This document shows, in pieces, positions 8,959 to 17,579 of a DNA stretch of 64,000 bases. The stretch's first letter is position 1. Every line of letters begins with the position of its first letter. A program made the position numbers and the translations under genes. Under the pieces are notes generated by a model that saw only the letters and a list, made by a program, of their open reading frames with translations, searched no databases and was not told where the DNA came from. The DNA lies in the NCBI RefSeq assembly GCF_000373585.1, contig NZ_KB891895.1, forward strand, positions 31,371-95,370. The letters run 5' to 3'. This DNA is from Streptomyces sp. MspMP-M5. Lineage in GTDB: Bacteria; Actinomycetota; Actinomycetes; Streptomycetales; Streptomycetaceae.

Positions 8959-10479
8959 ATGCCTCCCAAGCCCCAGTCCCCCCAGAACACCATGTCCCTC
9001 ACCGACAGAATCACCAGGGCGATCGCCGCCCCCGCAACCGACGACGCCTTCGACGTCCACTCCGAGACGTCCGAGGTCCTGGCCGGAATCGGCCTGACGC
9101 CGCAGGACACCGGCGGCACCCTCACCTTCCAGGGCGCGGACCCGGTGGTGCCCAGCACGCTGCGGCTGGGGGCGGCTTCCGGCATCGCGCTGGTCGCCAA
9201 GTCCGCCGCCGTCGCGGCCCTGTGGCGGGACCGGACCGGTCGCGGCCAGGACATCCACATGGACCTGCGGGTAGGGCCGCACCGGCTGTGCCCGTTCTAC
9301 GACCAGAAGTGGGAACTGCTCAACGGCTACCCCGGCGGCGTGCCGTCGATCCCCAACATGGCCTACGCCAACGCGTTCTACCGCACGGCGGACGGCCGCT
9401 GGATGATGCCGTTCAACATCTACCCGAACATCAAGACCGCCGCCCAGAAGCTGCTGGGCGCCCCCGAGGTTCCCGAGGCGGTCGCCGCCGCCATCGCGCG
9501 GTGGAACGCCCGCGAACTGGAGGCGGCCGGGGCCGCGGCCGGGGCGGTGATGCCCATGGTCCGTACGCCCAACGAGATCCTGACCGAGCGCCAGTACACC
9601 GACCACCTCGCAGACATGCCGCTGGTGGAGATCACCCGGGTCGGCGACAGCGCCCCCGAACCACTTCCCGAGGCCGCCACGGCCCCGCTCGACGGAGTGC
9701 GTGCGCTGGGCATGGGCCACATCATCGCCGGCGCCGGCGCGGGCCGCGCCCTGGCACTGCACGGGGCCGACGTGCTGAACCTGTGGCGGCCCAACGAGCT
9801 GGAGCACGACGTCACATACCGCACCGCCAACGTCGGCGTCCGCTCGGCCACCGTAAACCCGTACGCCCCGGAGGGCCTGGCCCTCATCCACGAGCTCCAG
9901 GCCGGTGCCGACGTCTTCTTCGCCAACCGCCGCCCCGGCTACCTGGAGTCCATCGGCCTGTCGGAACAGGAAGCGACCAGCCGACGCCCGGGACTGGTCT
10001 ACGCCACCGTCTCCCTGAACGGGCGCAGCGGCCCCTGGGCCGACTACCTCGGCTTCGACCAGACCGCGGGCGCGCTGACCGGCCTGCTGCACCTGGAAGG
10101 CGACGGCGACAAGCCCGCCCTGCCACCGATCACGGTGGTCAATGACTACCTGGTCTCCTGGTTCCTGACCGCCGGCATCGTCGAGGCCCTGCGCCGCCGC
10201 GCCGTCGACGGCGGCAGCTACCGCGTGCACGTCTCGCTGTCCCGGGTGGCCCTCTGGATCCTCGGCATGGGCATCTTCGACAAGACCTACGCCACCGAGA
10301 TCGCCGGCACGGGCGAGGAGCACGCCTACCCCGCCCCGCAGACCTTCACCGCCCACACCCCGCTCGGCCACTACCAGGGTGTCACCGATCAGGTACGGAT
10401 GTCCGACACCCCGGGCGCGTACCGTTACGCCCTCCTCCCCCGCGGCGCATCCCATCCCCGGTGGCTCCCCCTCATCTGA
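8959..10479 (+). CDS. Class III (CaiB/BaiF) CoA-transferase
   Basis: A 506-residue protein with two family III CoA-transferase-like halves. The second half (LDGVRALGMGHIIAGAGAGRALALHGADVLNLWRP..., PGLVYATVSLNGRSGPWADYLGFDQTAGALTGL) is the clear CaiB/BaiF core. The first half (AKSAAVAALWRDRTGRGQDIHMDLR) carries another family segment, so this may be a pseudo-dimeric member. The usual catalytic Asp is expected in a GR-G motif and I cannot place it with certainty. Third gene of the LysR-controlled operon; it would charge the pathway acid with CoA. Confidence 0.85.
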   Translation: MPPKPQSPQNTMSLTDRITRAIAAPATDDAFDVHSETSEVLAGIGLTPQDTGGTLTFQGADPVVPSTLRLGAASGIALVAKSAAVAALWRDRTGRGQDIHMDLRVGPHRLCPFYDQKWELLNGYPGGVPSIPNMAYANAFYRTADGRWMMPFNIYPNIKTAAQKLLGAPEVPEAVAAAIARWNARELEAAGAAAGAVMPMVRTPNEILTERQYTDHLADMPLVEITRVGDSAPEPLPEAATAPLDGVRALGMGHIIAGAGAGRALALHGADVLNLWRPNELEHDVTYRTANVGVRSATVNPYAPEGLALIHELQAGADVFFANRRPGYLESIGLSEQEATSRRPGLVYATVSLNGRSGPWADYLGFDQTAGALTGLLHLEGDGDKPALPPITVVNDYLVSWFLTAGIVEALRRRAVDGGSYRVHVSLSRVALWILGMGIFDKTYATEIAGTGEEHAYPAPQTFTAHTPLGHYQGVTDQVRMSDTPGAYRYALLPRGASHPRWLPLI

Positions 10480-10720
10480 GGTACCTCATTCCTCAGGGGA
10501 TGCAACGGATCGGACCGGGCACCGGCCGCCACCTTCCTCCCGGCGGGGCTCCCTCGATGAGGGGCCCCGCTCCACCGCCCGATCCACCGATCGACCGATG
10601 CCGTCGAGTGCACGCCCCCGTAAGGTCGATCTCAGGAATTTCCCCTCCGCCAGATTCCCGCCGGCCTTCGTGCACCGGCGATGGCCGATCTCCAGCCCGT
10701 CGCTTCCGAAAGGAGCTCCG

Positions 10721-11191
10721 ATGTCCCACACCATGCACCAGTCCGACCTGACGTGGGAGCTGAAGCGCGACCACCGCACGATCCAGGCCCTGCTGGACCG
10801 GATCTGCAGTGCCGGGGCAAGCCTTGATCAAGAGCAATGCGTGCGGCACGCCGCCGACGAACTGGAACGGCACGCCGTGGCGGAACGCCGGTTCCTGCTG
10901 CCGGTGGTGCGGTGCGAGATGCGGGACGGTGACGTCCTGGCCGGACGGTTGGAGGCCGAATATCCGGATGTGCTGGGGGCGTTGGACGGGGCGGCGGCGT
11001 CCGCCGCGCTCCGCGACACGGCTGTCGAGGGGAGAATCCAGGGCCTTACAGCGGCGTTCGATCGCCATGTCCGGCTCTGCGAGCGTGAGGTGTTCCCCCG
11101 GGTGTGCCGGATCTGCTCCGAGGCGGAGTTGGCCCGGCTGGGCGCGGAGTTCCACCGGCACGCGCACCGGCATCACGCCGATATCGCCTGA
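10721..11191 (+). CDS. Hemerythrin HHE-domain protein
   Basis: A 156-residue helical protein. His residues follow hemerythrin HHE-domain spacing: LKRDHRTIQALLDRI, then DELERHAVAERRFLLPVV, FDRHVRLCEREVFPRV, and a C-terminal HRHAHRHH cluster. Such proteins bind a di-iron centre or sense O2/NO. The ATG at 10721 follows AAGGAGCTCCG; the open frame upstream is non-coding. It stands alone, with a 241-base upstream gap and convergent neighbour. The extra His-rich tail might add metal binding. Confidence 0.88.
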   Translation: MSHTMHQSDLTWELKRDHRTIQALLDRICSAGASLDQEQCVRHAADELERHAVAERRFLLPVVRCEMRDGDVLAGRLEAEYPDVLGALDGAAASAALRDTAVEGRIQGLTAAFDRHVRLCEREVFPRVCRICSEAELARLGAEFHRHAHRHHADIA

Positions 11192-11234
11192 CCGGACGGG
11201 GCCGATGCGCCGTCGGCGGGGCAATCGGGACCGG

Positions 11235-13217
11235 TCACACAGCCTGGTCGGGGTTCGGGCCAACGGATGGTGTGCTCCGGCCTGCGGAAGCGAGTATGGC
11301 GGCGCCTGCGGGGTCGGCGGCCAGGGCCTTCTCGAAGCCGTCCTTGGGCAGCACCTTGTTTCCGGCCAGGGTGACTCCGCTCGGCGGGGTGTCGGCGTCG
11401 GCAGGGTGGTCGTCCCAGAAGTTGTCGAGGAAGGTCACGTTCTCCAGCGGGGGCGTCACCCGTAGCACGATCGGGGCGTCACTGCGGTGGACGACGTTGG
11501 CCTGCACGGTCACCCAGGCTGCACCGTAGTCGGTGTAGAGGCCGAAGTTGTAGGGGGTGAGGGTGTCGCGGACGACATTGCCTCGTACCAGGGTGCCGTC
11601 GGCGTAGGAGGTCCCTTGGGGGCCGTTGAGATAGATGCCGCCGCCGTCGGCCAGCATGGTCATGGTGTGGTGGATGAGGTTCTCGATGACCTGGACCCGG
11701 GCGGCCTGGCTGCCGCCGGTGACGACGATCCCGCTGTAGGGCACGTCGTGGATCTCGTTGTGCGCCACCGTCACCTCTCGGGCGTCGCTCACCCAGAGGG
11801 CGGGTGAGCCGTGGTACTCGCGGCCGATGTGGCGGATCAGGTTCTGCTGGATACGGGTACCGGTGCCCGAGGTGACGGTCACGGCGCTGCCGGAGACGTC
11901 CTCGATCCGGTTGCCGACGATCGTGTTGTCGCGGCCCGGGCCGGTGAAGCCGATCGCCCCGGCGCCGAGCCCGGTGAACGTGTTGTCGTGCAGTGCGACC
12001 CGCACGGCGGCGGTGAACTCGACGTTGGCCGGCACGTACCGGGGCGCCGCCGGAATCGTCACATGGGCGTTTCCGTCCGCGAGTTCGACCTTCTGCAGCT
12101 CCCCGCCGCCGTAGTAGCTGTTGGCGAAGAAGTGCAGGAATCCGTGGGGTCCGTCCGGTTCGGTCCAGCCGGCGTGGGAGAAGGTCAGGCCGCGCAACGT
12201 CACGTCGTGCAGCGGGTGTTCCTCGGTTCCCCGGCCGACGACGAGCTTCTCCAGAACCGGCGCGACGATCTCGGCTTTGGCCATGTCCTCCCCCGGCAGT
12301 GGCAGGTAGTGCAGGACGTGGCGCCCTGGTGCGGATCGGTCGAGGACGAAGGTGCCCGGCTCGGTCAGGAAGCTCACGCTGTTCTCCGCCGAACTCGGCC
12401 GGGCCAGGCCGTCCCACCGCGCGTCCCGATGGCTTTCCGGACTCTCGGCGCTCTCGGGGCTCTCGGGCTTTTCGCCGACCCAGGTGGCGGCGTAGAGCTC
12501 GCGGGCCCGGTCGAAGGCTGGTTGGGCGAGGGTGATGGTTGTGGACCGCGCGTCGCCGGTGATCTCGGCGACGCGGCAGCGGGCCTCCGACCACGGGTAC
12601 ACCCACGGAAAGACGAATTCGATGCCCGTCGGGTCCTGCCAGCTCTGCGGAGCCGTACTGTCCGTGACGTAACCAGTCTCGGTTTTCGTCACACTGCCCG
12701 GGATGCCGGGGCTGAGCGAAGCCCTGGGTGCCCGGCGGCCGTTCACGTACAGCTGCCGGGTCTCCAGCGAGCCCACCTCGGCCTGCCAGGCACCGTCCAC
12801 CTCGCCGGGAGTCCACCCCGTGATCACCCGGCCGCCACTGACAACGACCTTTTCCTGACGGGGACTTCCGTGGCCATATGCCTGGTAGACGACCCGGTGG
12901 CCGTTCTCGCCGGAGTCTCCCGCCGCGCCGTCCAGAGTGAGGGGAGCATCGAGGAAATACGTTCCGGCGTGGAGGTTCACCACGAGGTCGGCATGCAGCG
13001 ACGCGGTGCGGGCACGGACGGCCCGCTGTGCGGCAGGCAGGGTGGCGAACGGCCGGTCGTGCGTACCGGGCCAGGAGTCGCGGCCCCAGGGTGCGACGTG
13101 GAGCTGGTCGAACTGAGCGAACTCATCGGTCTGGCCGGACTGACCGGGCAGGTCGAACTGGCTGCACTGGTTTGACCGGCTGGGCTGGTCGTCGAGCATG
13201 GGCACACCTTCCCCCAA
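11235..13217 (-). CDS. Right-handed beta-helix enzyme (GH141-like glycosidase)
   Basis: A 660-residue protein dominated by pectate-lyase-type beta-helix repeats with Asn/Asp-rich turns (ALHDNTFTGLGAGAIGFTG, IVGNRIEDVSGSAVTVTSG, VIENLIHHTMTMLADGGGIYL). The N-terminal part (PFATLPAAQRAVRAR... HAGTYFLDAPLTLDG... VVSGGRVITGW) matches the entry module of the GH141-like carbohydrate-active group. No signal peptide is visible; residues 1-35 are Gln/Asp/Ser-rich. It may therefore act inside the cell or the start may be wrong. A GESPESAESPESH Ser/Glu repeat interrupts the middle. Divergent from the TetR gene at 13298, which probably represses it through the palindrome at 13224-13255. Confidence 0.82.
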   Translation of the reverse strand: MGEGVPMLDDQPSRSNQCSQFDLPGQSGQTDEFAQFDQLHVAPWGRDSWPGTHDRPFATLPAAQRAVRARTASLHADLVVNLHAGTYFLDAPLTLDGAAGDSGENGHRVVYQAYGHGSPRQEKVVVSGGRVITGWTPGEVDGAWQAEVGSLETRQLYVNGRRAPRASLSPGIPGSVTKTETGYVTDSTAPQSWQDPTGIEFVFPWVYPWSEARCRVAEITGDARSTTITLAQPAFDRARELYAATWVGEKPESPESAESPESHRDARWDGLARPSSAENSVSFLTEPGTFVLDRSAPGRHVLHYLPLPGEDMAKAEIVAPVLEKLVVGRGTEEHPLHDVTLRGLTFSHAGWTEPDGPHGFLHFFANSYYGGGELQKVELADGNAHVTIPAAPRYVPANVEFTAAVRVALHDNTFTGLGAGAIGFTGPGRDNTIVGNRIEDVSGSAVTVTSGTGTRIQQNLIRHIGREYHGSPALWVSDAREVTVAHNEIHDVPYSGIVVTGGSQAARVQVIENLIHHTMTMLADGGGIYLNGPQGTSYADGTLVRGNVVRDTLTPYNFGLYTDYGAAWVTVQANVVHRSDAPIVLRVTPPLENVTFLDNFWDDHPADADTPPSGVTLAGNKVLPKDGFEKALAADPAGAAILASAGRSTPSVGPNPDQAV

Positions 13218-13223
13218 GTGAGG

Positions 13224-13255
13224 TTTATGCCGTACACGGCTGCGTACACCATAAA
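13224..13255. promoter_or_regulatory. Palindromic operator candidate between beta-helix and TetR genes
   Basis: A 32-base imperfect palindrome with outer arms TTTATG/CATAAA and inner GTAC boxes (pattern TTTATG-N2-GTAC-N8-GTAC-N2-CATAAA). It lies immediately upstream of the beta-helix gene start and 43 bases before the TetR start. This is the position and symmetry expected for a TetR-dimer operator controlling both divergent genes. No binding data; inference from symmetry and position. Confidence 0.7.
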
Positions 13256-13297
13256 CGCCAGGCTAGGGTGGAGGTCAAGGATGGAAGGTGAGTGCGC

Positions 13298-14209
13298 ATG
13301 ACCGACGAGAACACGGCGGCGGACCCTGGACGCACCGTCGAGCTGCTCTGGGGCGCGAAGGAGAGCCAGGCAAAGACGGGACTGAACCTGGCCGCGATCG
13401 TCTCGGCGGCGATCGAGGTCGCCGACGCCGAAGGGCTGTCCGCACTGTCCATGCGGCGGGTGGCCGAGCGGCTGGGGTTCACGCCGATGTCGCTCTACCG
13501 GCATGTGCCCGGCAAGGCGGAGCTGATCGAGCTGATGCGGGACGCCGTGGTGGGCGAACTCGACACGACCGCACCCGACCGTCCCGATCCCGCGGACGTC
13601 GACTGGCGCAGCGGCATGGAGGCATGGGCCCGCGCACACTGGGCCCTGCACCTGCGGCACCCCTGGATCGTGCACACCGCCGGCAGTCGCCGTCTGCCCG
13701 GTCCGAACATCATGGCCGACTACGACCGCGCGTTGCGGATCGCCGAGGGGACGGGGTTGCGGGCTTCCGAGGCGGTCGCCGTGGTCTCACTGGTCGGCGG
13801 ATTCGTGAAGACCGCCGCCCGACAGGTCCACGAAGTCCTCAGCGAAGAACGGGAGTCCGGCGTTTCCCACGCGCAGTGGTGGCGCAGCCGGGAGGATCTG
13901 GCCGAGCACATGAGCCCGTACCCCGCACTCGGCCGCCTGTGGCTGGCCGGCGGCTTCGACGAGCCCGAGGACCCCTTCGACTTCGGCCTGGCCCGCACTC
14001 TCGACGGCATCGAACTGCTCATCCAGCGCCGACGTGACGAAAATCGTGACGTAAATACGTCGCAGCCCTACACTGGGCAGTGCTCAGTCTGCGGCACCCC
14101 CTTCAGCGGGACGCGGACGCACCGAGGCCGTCCACGGGACTACTGCTCCCCGGCCTGCCGCCAACGGGCCTACCGCCGGCGCCACGCGACGTCGGCAGGG
14201 GCATGGTGA
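13298..14209 (+). CDS. TetR-family regulator with C-terminal zinc-knuckle-like tail
   Basis: About 303 residues. The N-terminal TetR helix-turn-helix is clear (ALSMRRVAERLGFTPMSLYRHV), followed by a helical ligand domain to about residue 245 (TetR_C-type: HPWIVHTAG..., GGFVKTAA). The last 55 residues are unusual: CSVCGTPF...RDYCSPACRQRAYRRRH, a four-cysteine zinc-knuckle-type motif followed by basic residues. The ATG at 13298 is nine bases after GGAAGG, better spaced than the GTG two codons earlier. Probably represses the divergent beta-helix gene and itself through the operator at 13224-13255, responding to a sugar-type ligand. Confidence 0.88.
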   Translation: MTDENTAADPGRTVELLWGAKESQAKTGLNLAAIVSAAIEVADAEGLSALSMRRVAERLGFTPMSLYRHVPGKAELIELMRDAVVGELDTTAPDRPDPADVDWRSGMEAWARAHWALHLRHPWIVHTAGSRRLPGPNIMADYDRALRIAEGTGLRASEAVAVVSLVGGFVKTAARQVHEVLSEERESGVSHAQWWRSREDLAEHMSPYPALGRLWLAGGFDEPEDPFDFGLARTLDGIELLIQRRRDENRDVNTSQPYTGQCSVCGTPFSGTRTHRGRPRDYCSPACRQRAYRRRHATSAGAW

Positions 14210-14216
14210 AAGTCTG

Positions 14217-15128
14217 GTGCGGAGCACCCTGTCCATGGCCATCATGTTGATCATGACTGGATACATCGACGTTCCGGCCCGGCTGGGCAAGAGTGCTCTG
14301 TCTGATGGGCGGTTGCTCGGCTGGGCCGAGTGGGGGCCATCGGACGGAGTGCCCGTTCTGTTGTGTCCGGGTGCGGCTACGAGCCGGTGGCTCGGGTTCG
14401 GTGCAGGCGTTGTTGACGCGCTTGGAGTGCGCCTTGTCTCTGTGGATCGTCCGGGGCTTGGTGTCTCGACGCCCGCCCCCGGGCGGACCTTCTCTGACTT
14501 CGCTGCGGATATGCGTCAACTCTGTGTCCTGCAAGGGCTGGGGCACCCGATCGTGGTCGGGAATTCGCAAGGTGCACCCTTCGCTCTCGCCTGCGCTGCG
14601 GAGGGGGTCGCCTCGGCACTGACTGTCGTCTCCGGTGCGGACGAAGTCGCCGCGCCGGAGTTCGCTTCTCTTCTGGAGCCGGACCTACGTGGTCTCGTCG
14701 AGCGGACTACGCGCGATCCAGCCGGCGCCGAGGAGTTTTTCGCGGGCTTCACTGCGGATGCGATGTGGGACATGGTCATGGCCGGGAGCCCCGACTGCGA
14801 CCTTGCTGTGTACCAGGACCCTGATTTCGCGGCTGGTTACCGAAGGGCCTTGACCGAGGCATTTGCTCAAGGTGCTGCTGGTTACGCCCGCGACACGGTC
14901 CTGGCGATGGGGCGGTGGCCGTTCGCCCTCGACGAGATCACCATCCCGGTGGAGATTTGGTACGGCGAGCAGGACACCAGCCACTCACCCGACAACGGAG
15001 CACTGCTCGCTGCCCGTATGCCCGGTGCACAGCACCATGTCGTGCCGGATACCGGCGGCGCCCTGCTATGGACACATGCCGAGTCGATCCTCACGTCGCT
15101 CCTTGAAAAGGCCGTCACCGACGGGTAG
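14217..15128 (+). CDS. Alpha/beta hydrolase
   Basis: Up to 303 residues of alpha/beta-hydrolase fold. The oxyanion/first-strand region is GVPVLLCPGAATSRW, the nucleophile elbow is VVGNSQGAPFALA (Ser in GNSQG), the acid is likely in WYGEQDTSHS and the His near WTHAESIL, although the usual His-Gly context is altered. Start uncertain: GTG at 14217, or one of three in-frame ATGs up to 14253 (MTGYIDVPARLG). The stop of the TetR gene is eight bases upstream, so it may be cotranscribed. Substrate unknown. Confidence 0.82.
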   Translation: MRSTLSMAIMLIMTGYIDVPARLGKSALSDGRLLGWAEWGPSDGVPVLLCPGAATSRWLGFGAGVVDALGVRLVSVDRPGLGVSTPAPGRTFSDFAADMRQLCVLQGLGHPIVVGNSQGAPFALACAAEGVASALTVVSGADEVAAPEFASLLEPDLRGLVERTTRDPAGAEEFFAGFTADAMWDMVMAGSPDCDLAVYQDPDFAAGYRRALTEAFAQGAAGYARDTVLAMGRWPFALDEITIPVEIWYGEQDTSHSPDNGALLAARMPGAQHHVVPDTGGALLWTHAESILTSLLEKAVTDG

Positions 15129-15314
15129 CCGAGCGGCTCATGGCCGAGCCGCGGCCGAAGGCGTGCGCATGCCGGATGGCGATCTACGCCAAGCAGCCAA
15201 ACCCTGTCGTGGTGTCAGTAGTTGGCGCACGAGGAAAACGATTCGGGCAGATGCGGGCTCCGCTCACGGCAGAATCCTCTTGGCGTGATCGGGCCCTGCT
15301 GATTGAGTTCCGTC

Positions 15315-16310
15315 ATGGAACGCATGGAGATCCTGGTCCTCGGCGGTACGGCCTGGCTGGGGCGTGAAGTGTCCCGGCAGGCCCTCGGTCGCGGCCACCG
15401 CGTGACGTGCCTGGCTCGTGGCGACAGCGGGCCCGTGGCGGAAGGCGCGCGCCTGGTGGCCGCGGATCGGCGAGACCCCGCCGCGTACGCGTCCCTACCC
15501 GGCCGGGAATGGGACGCTGTGGTCGAGGTGTCCTGGCAACCGGGCTTCGTACGAAGAGCAGTTGACGCGCTCGGCGCGCGGGCACGTCACTGGATCTACG
15601 TCTCCTCGGTCAGCGCATACGCCTCCCACGGCGAGCCCGGCGCGGACGAGTCCGCCGCCCTGCTGCCCGCCGCAGACCAAGAAGAGGTAGACCGTGACCG
15701 GTACGGCGAGGCCAAGTCCGCCTGCGAATCGCTCACTCGGACGGCCTTGGCCGACCGGCTCCTCGTCGCACGGGCCGGGCTCATCGGCGGGCCCGGCGAC
15801 CACAGTGACCGCTCCGGCTACTGGGTCGCCCGCGCCGCCCGCGCCCCCCAGGAGCCCCTGCTCGTCCCCGACACCCCGCAGGCCCCGACGCAAACCATCG
15901 ACGTACGCGATCTGGCGACCTGGCTCCTCGACACTGCCGAGCACCGAACCACAGGCACCTACAACGCGGTTGGCCCGGTTGTGCCTTTCGCCGAGTGGAT
16001 CGACCTGTCCCGCAGCGTCGGCGGACACACCGGACCGGTCTTCGCGATGGCGTCCCAGCAACTCCTCGCGCACGGAGTGACCCAGTACATGGGCCCCGAT
16101 TCACTGCCCATGTGGGTGGTCGAACCGGGATGGGAGGGCTGGGCGGCGCGCGACGAATCTGCCGCCACTACCGCGGGCCTGCGCCACCGCTCCCGCGCCG
16201 ACCTCCTTGCCGACACCCTGCGCTGGGAACGCGAGCAGGGACTGCACCGGCCACGCCGCGCCGGACTTGCCCCGGACAGGGAGCGCGAACTTCTGGCATC
16301 CCTCGGATAA
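15315..16310 (+). CDS. NAD-dependent epimerase/dehydratase-like protein
   Basis: About 331 residues of extended-SDR type. The Rossmann loop ILVLGGTAWLGREVSRQAL is at the N-terminus. The later WIYVSSVSAYASHG and the YGEAKSACE (Tyr-x-x-x-Lys) segments hold the catalytic Ser/Tyr/Lys triad. The C-terminal half binds the substrate. An upstream in-frame TTG at 15303 and another ATG at 15324 are alternatives. Isolated gene; similar proteins in actinomycetes are annotated simply as NAD-dependent epimerases, and the substrate cannot be inferred. Confidence 0.87.
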   Translation: MERMEILVLGGTAWLGREVSRQALGRGHRVTCLARGDSGPVAEGARLVAADRRDPAAYASLPGREWDAVVEVSWQPGFVRRAVDALGARARHWIYVSSVSAYASHGEPGADESAALLPAADQEEVDRDRYGEAKSACESLTRTALADRLLVARAGLIGGPGDHSDRSGYWVARAARAPQEPLLVPDTPQAPTQTIDVRDLATWLLDTAEHRTTGTYNAVGPVVPFAEWIDLSRSVGGHTGPVFAMASQQLLAHGVTQYMGPDSLPMWVVEPGWEGWAARDESAATTAGLRHRSRADLLADTLRWEREQGLHRPRRAGLAPDRERELLASLG

Positions 16311-16495
16311 GAACCCGTCCACCTCAACGGGGCCTTCGGCGCGCTGCTGACGGCTGGTGGCTGGCGGTTCACCCATGATCCCGGTGGCGCGTTCACCGCG
16401 ATGGACTTCGAGGCGCGGAACGACCTCGGCCGTTCAGGTGTAGGCCGCCGGAAGCCGGGCAGGGGGCGGTGAAGAACTGATCACGAAAGAACGGG

Positions 16496-16771
16496 GTGAA
16501 CACCATGCACGGCGGCGGAGGATTCAGCGGGGGCGGCCACCACGGAGGGGGATTTAGCGGGCACCATCACAGCGGCGGGTTGGGCCACCACGGCAATCAC
16601 GGCAACCACCACCCTCACACGGGGGACTCGCAGGGCTTCGTCTGGATCCCCGCTTTCCGACGTCGTGGGTCATCAGGCCATGCCACAGGAGTGAATCCCA
16701 AGCGCGTGGCACTGAGCCTTGGCGTGGTGCTGGTCGTGGGCATTGTTGCGGGGCTGTTGGCGGCCCACTAG
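16496..16771 (+). CDS. Small Gly/His-rich single-pass membrane protein
   Basis: A 91-residue protein. Residues 5-45 are a Gly/His tract (GGGGFSGGGHHGGGFSGHHH and more), then a short basic stretch (PAFRRRG) and one C-terminal membrane segment (VALSLGVVLVVGIVAGLLA). The tail-anchored layout puts the His-rich head on one side of the membrane; metal binding is possible but unproven. The GTG at 16496 and ATG at 16505 are both possible starts. No recognised family. Confidence 0.65.
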   Translation: MNTMHGGGGFSGGGHHGGGFSGHHHSGGLGHHGNHGNHHPHTGDSQGFVWIPAFRRRGSSGHATGVNPKRVALSLGVVLVVGIVAGLLAAH

Positions 16772-17079
16772 GGGTAGGACTGCCGGACGAGCCGGTAACG
16801 GCCCACTTCGCGGATCGATACCGACCCATCGGACCGCCCCATAGCGTCCCATCAGGCAACATTCGCCTGCTTGGGTCCGGCGCCACGTGCGGGTTCGGCA
16901 CCGCGCGATGCGGCCAGGAGCGTTGGCTGAGCATGCCGCACGCAGGGCGGTGCGGAGAGGCTCTGGACTGGAACTGACACGGGGCGACGTCACCGCGATG
17001 GCCCGCGCCGAACGGCAGAACCGTCCGACCGCGGTGAGGATGAGCGGGACAAGAGGGGGAAAGCGAAAGGATCTGAATC
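16772..17079. other. Intergenic region before small secreted protein
   Basis: 308 bases without a recognisable gene. It ends with an A/G-rich stretch (GAAAGGATCTG) that serves as the ribosome-binding site for the secreted protein at 17080. No repeat or strong inverted repeat was seen. Confidence 0.5.
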
Positions 17080-17373
17080 ATGTTCCGTTCGATTGCCACG
17101 GTACTGGCCGCCACCGCCGTCACCGGCTTCCTGAGCGCCGGTATAGCCAATGCCGCGCCCGACCAGCCCCAGGCCCCTGCGGCCGTCACCCAGCAAACGC
17201 ACGGCAGCGACCACGGCGGCGGTTGCCACGGCCGCGGTGGCGGTGTCGGCGTCGGCGGCGTCGGCAGCCCTGACGTCGGCGTCGGCGTCGGCGGCCTCGA
17301 TGCCTGTGCCACCGTCGGTGTCGGCGGCCTCGGTCCCAACGGCAACGAAGGCGTCGGCGTCGGCGGTATGTGA
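17080..17373 (+). CDS. Small secreted Gly/Val-rich repeat protein
   Basis: A 97-residue exported protein. It has a clear Sec signal (MFRSIATVLAATAVTGFLSA, Ala-x-Ala site near ANAAP). The mature part carries short repeats GVGVGG and VGVGGLG, with one HGGGCHGRGGG segment and two cysteines. The composition recalls elastin-like or chaplin-adjacent structural peptides, but it lacks the chaplin domain and I do not recognise the family. The repeat DNA (GTCGGCGTCGGC...) could vary in copy number. A strong terminator follows at 17391. Confidence 0.72.
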   Translation: MFRSIATVLAATAVTGFLSAGIANAAPDQPQAPAAVTQQTHGSDHGGGCHGRGGGVGVGGVGSPDVGVGVGGLDACATVGVGGLGPNGNEGVGVGGM

Positions 17374-17390
17374 GGCTCTGGCTACTGTTC

Positions 17391-17424
17391 CCTCCCGGCC
17401 CCCGTCTCGTGCGGGGCCGGGAGG
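17391..17424 (+). terminator. Rho-independent-like terminator hairpin
   Basis: Perfect 12-base stem (CCTCCCGGCCCC / GGGGCCGGGAGG) with a ten-base loop, 18 bases after the stop of the Gly/Val-rich protein. No T-run follows, as is usual in high-GC actinomycetes. Confidence 0.75.
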
Positions 17425-17579
17425 TTGCGGCCGGCGACAGTCGCAGAGCGACCGCCCCTGGTTCCTCGCCTCACCAGGCATGTGCTCGTGCCGGCGAGTG
17501 GTGCGAGACGGCTACCTCCAGATCGCGGCACTTGGTGACGTGGCTGCCGCAAGAGAGCCATCCACGCCGGTCAGTGCAC

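Noticed and set aside
8401..10455. 684-residue open frame on the minus strand
   Set aside because: It lies antisense to the dehydrogenase and CoA-transferase genes, has no family resemblance and is a GC-rich shadow frame.
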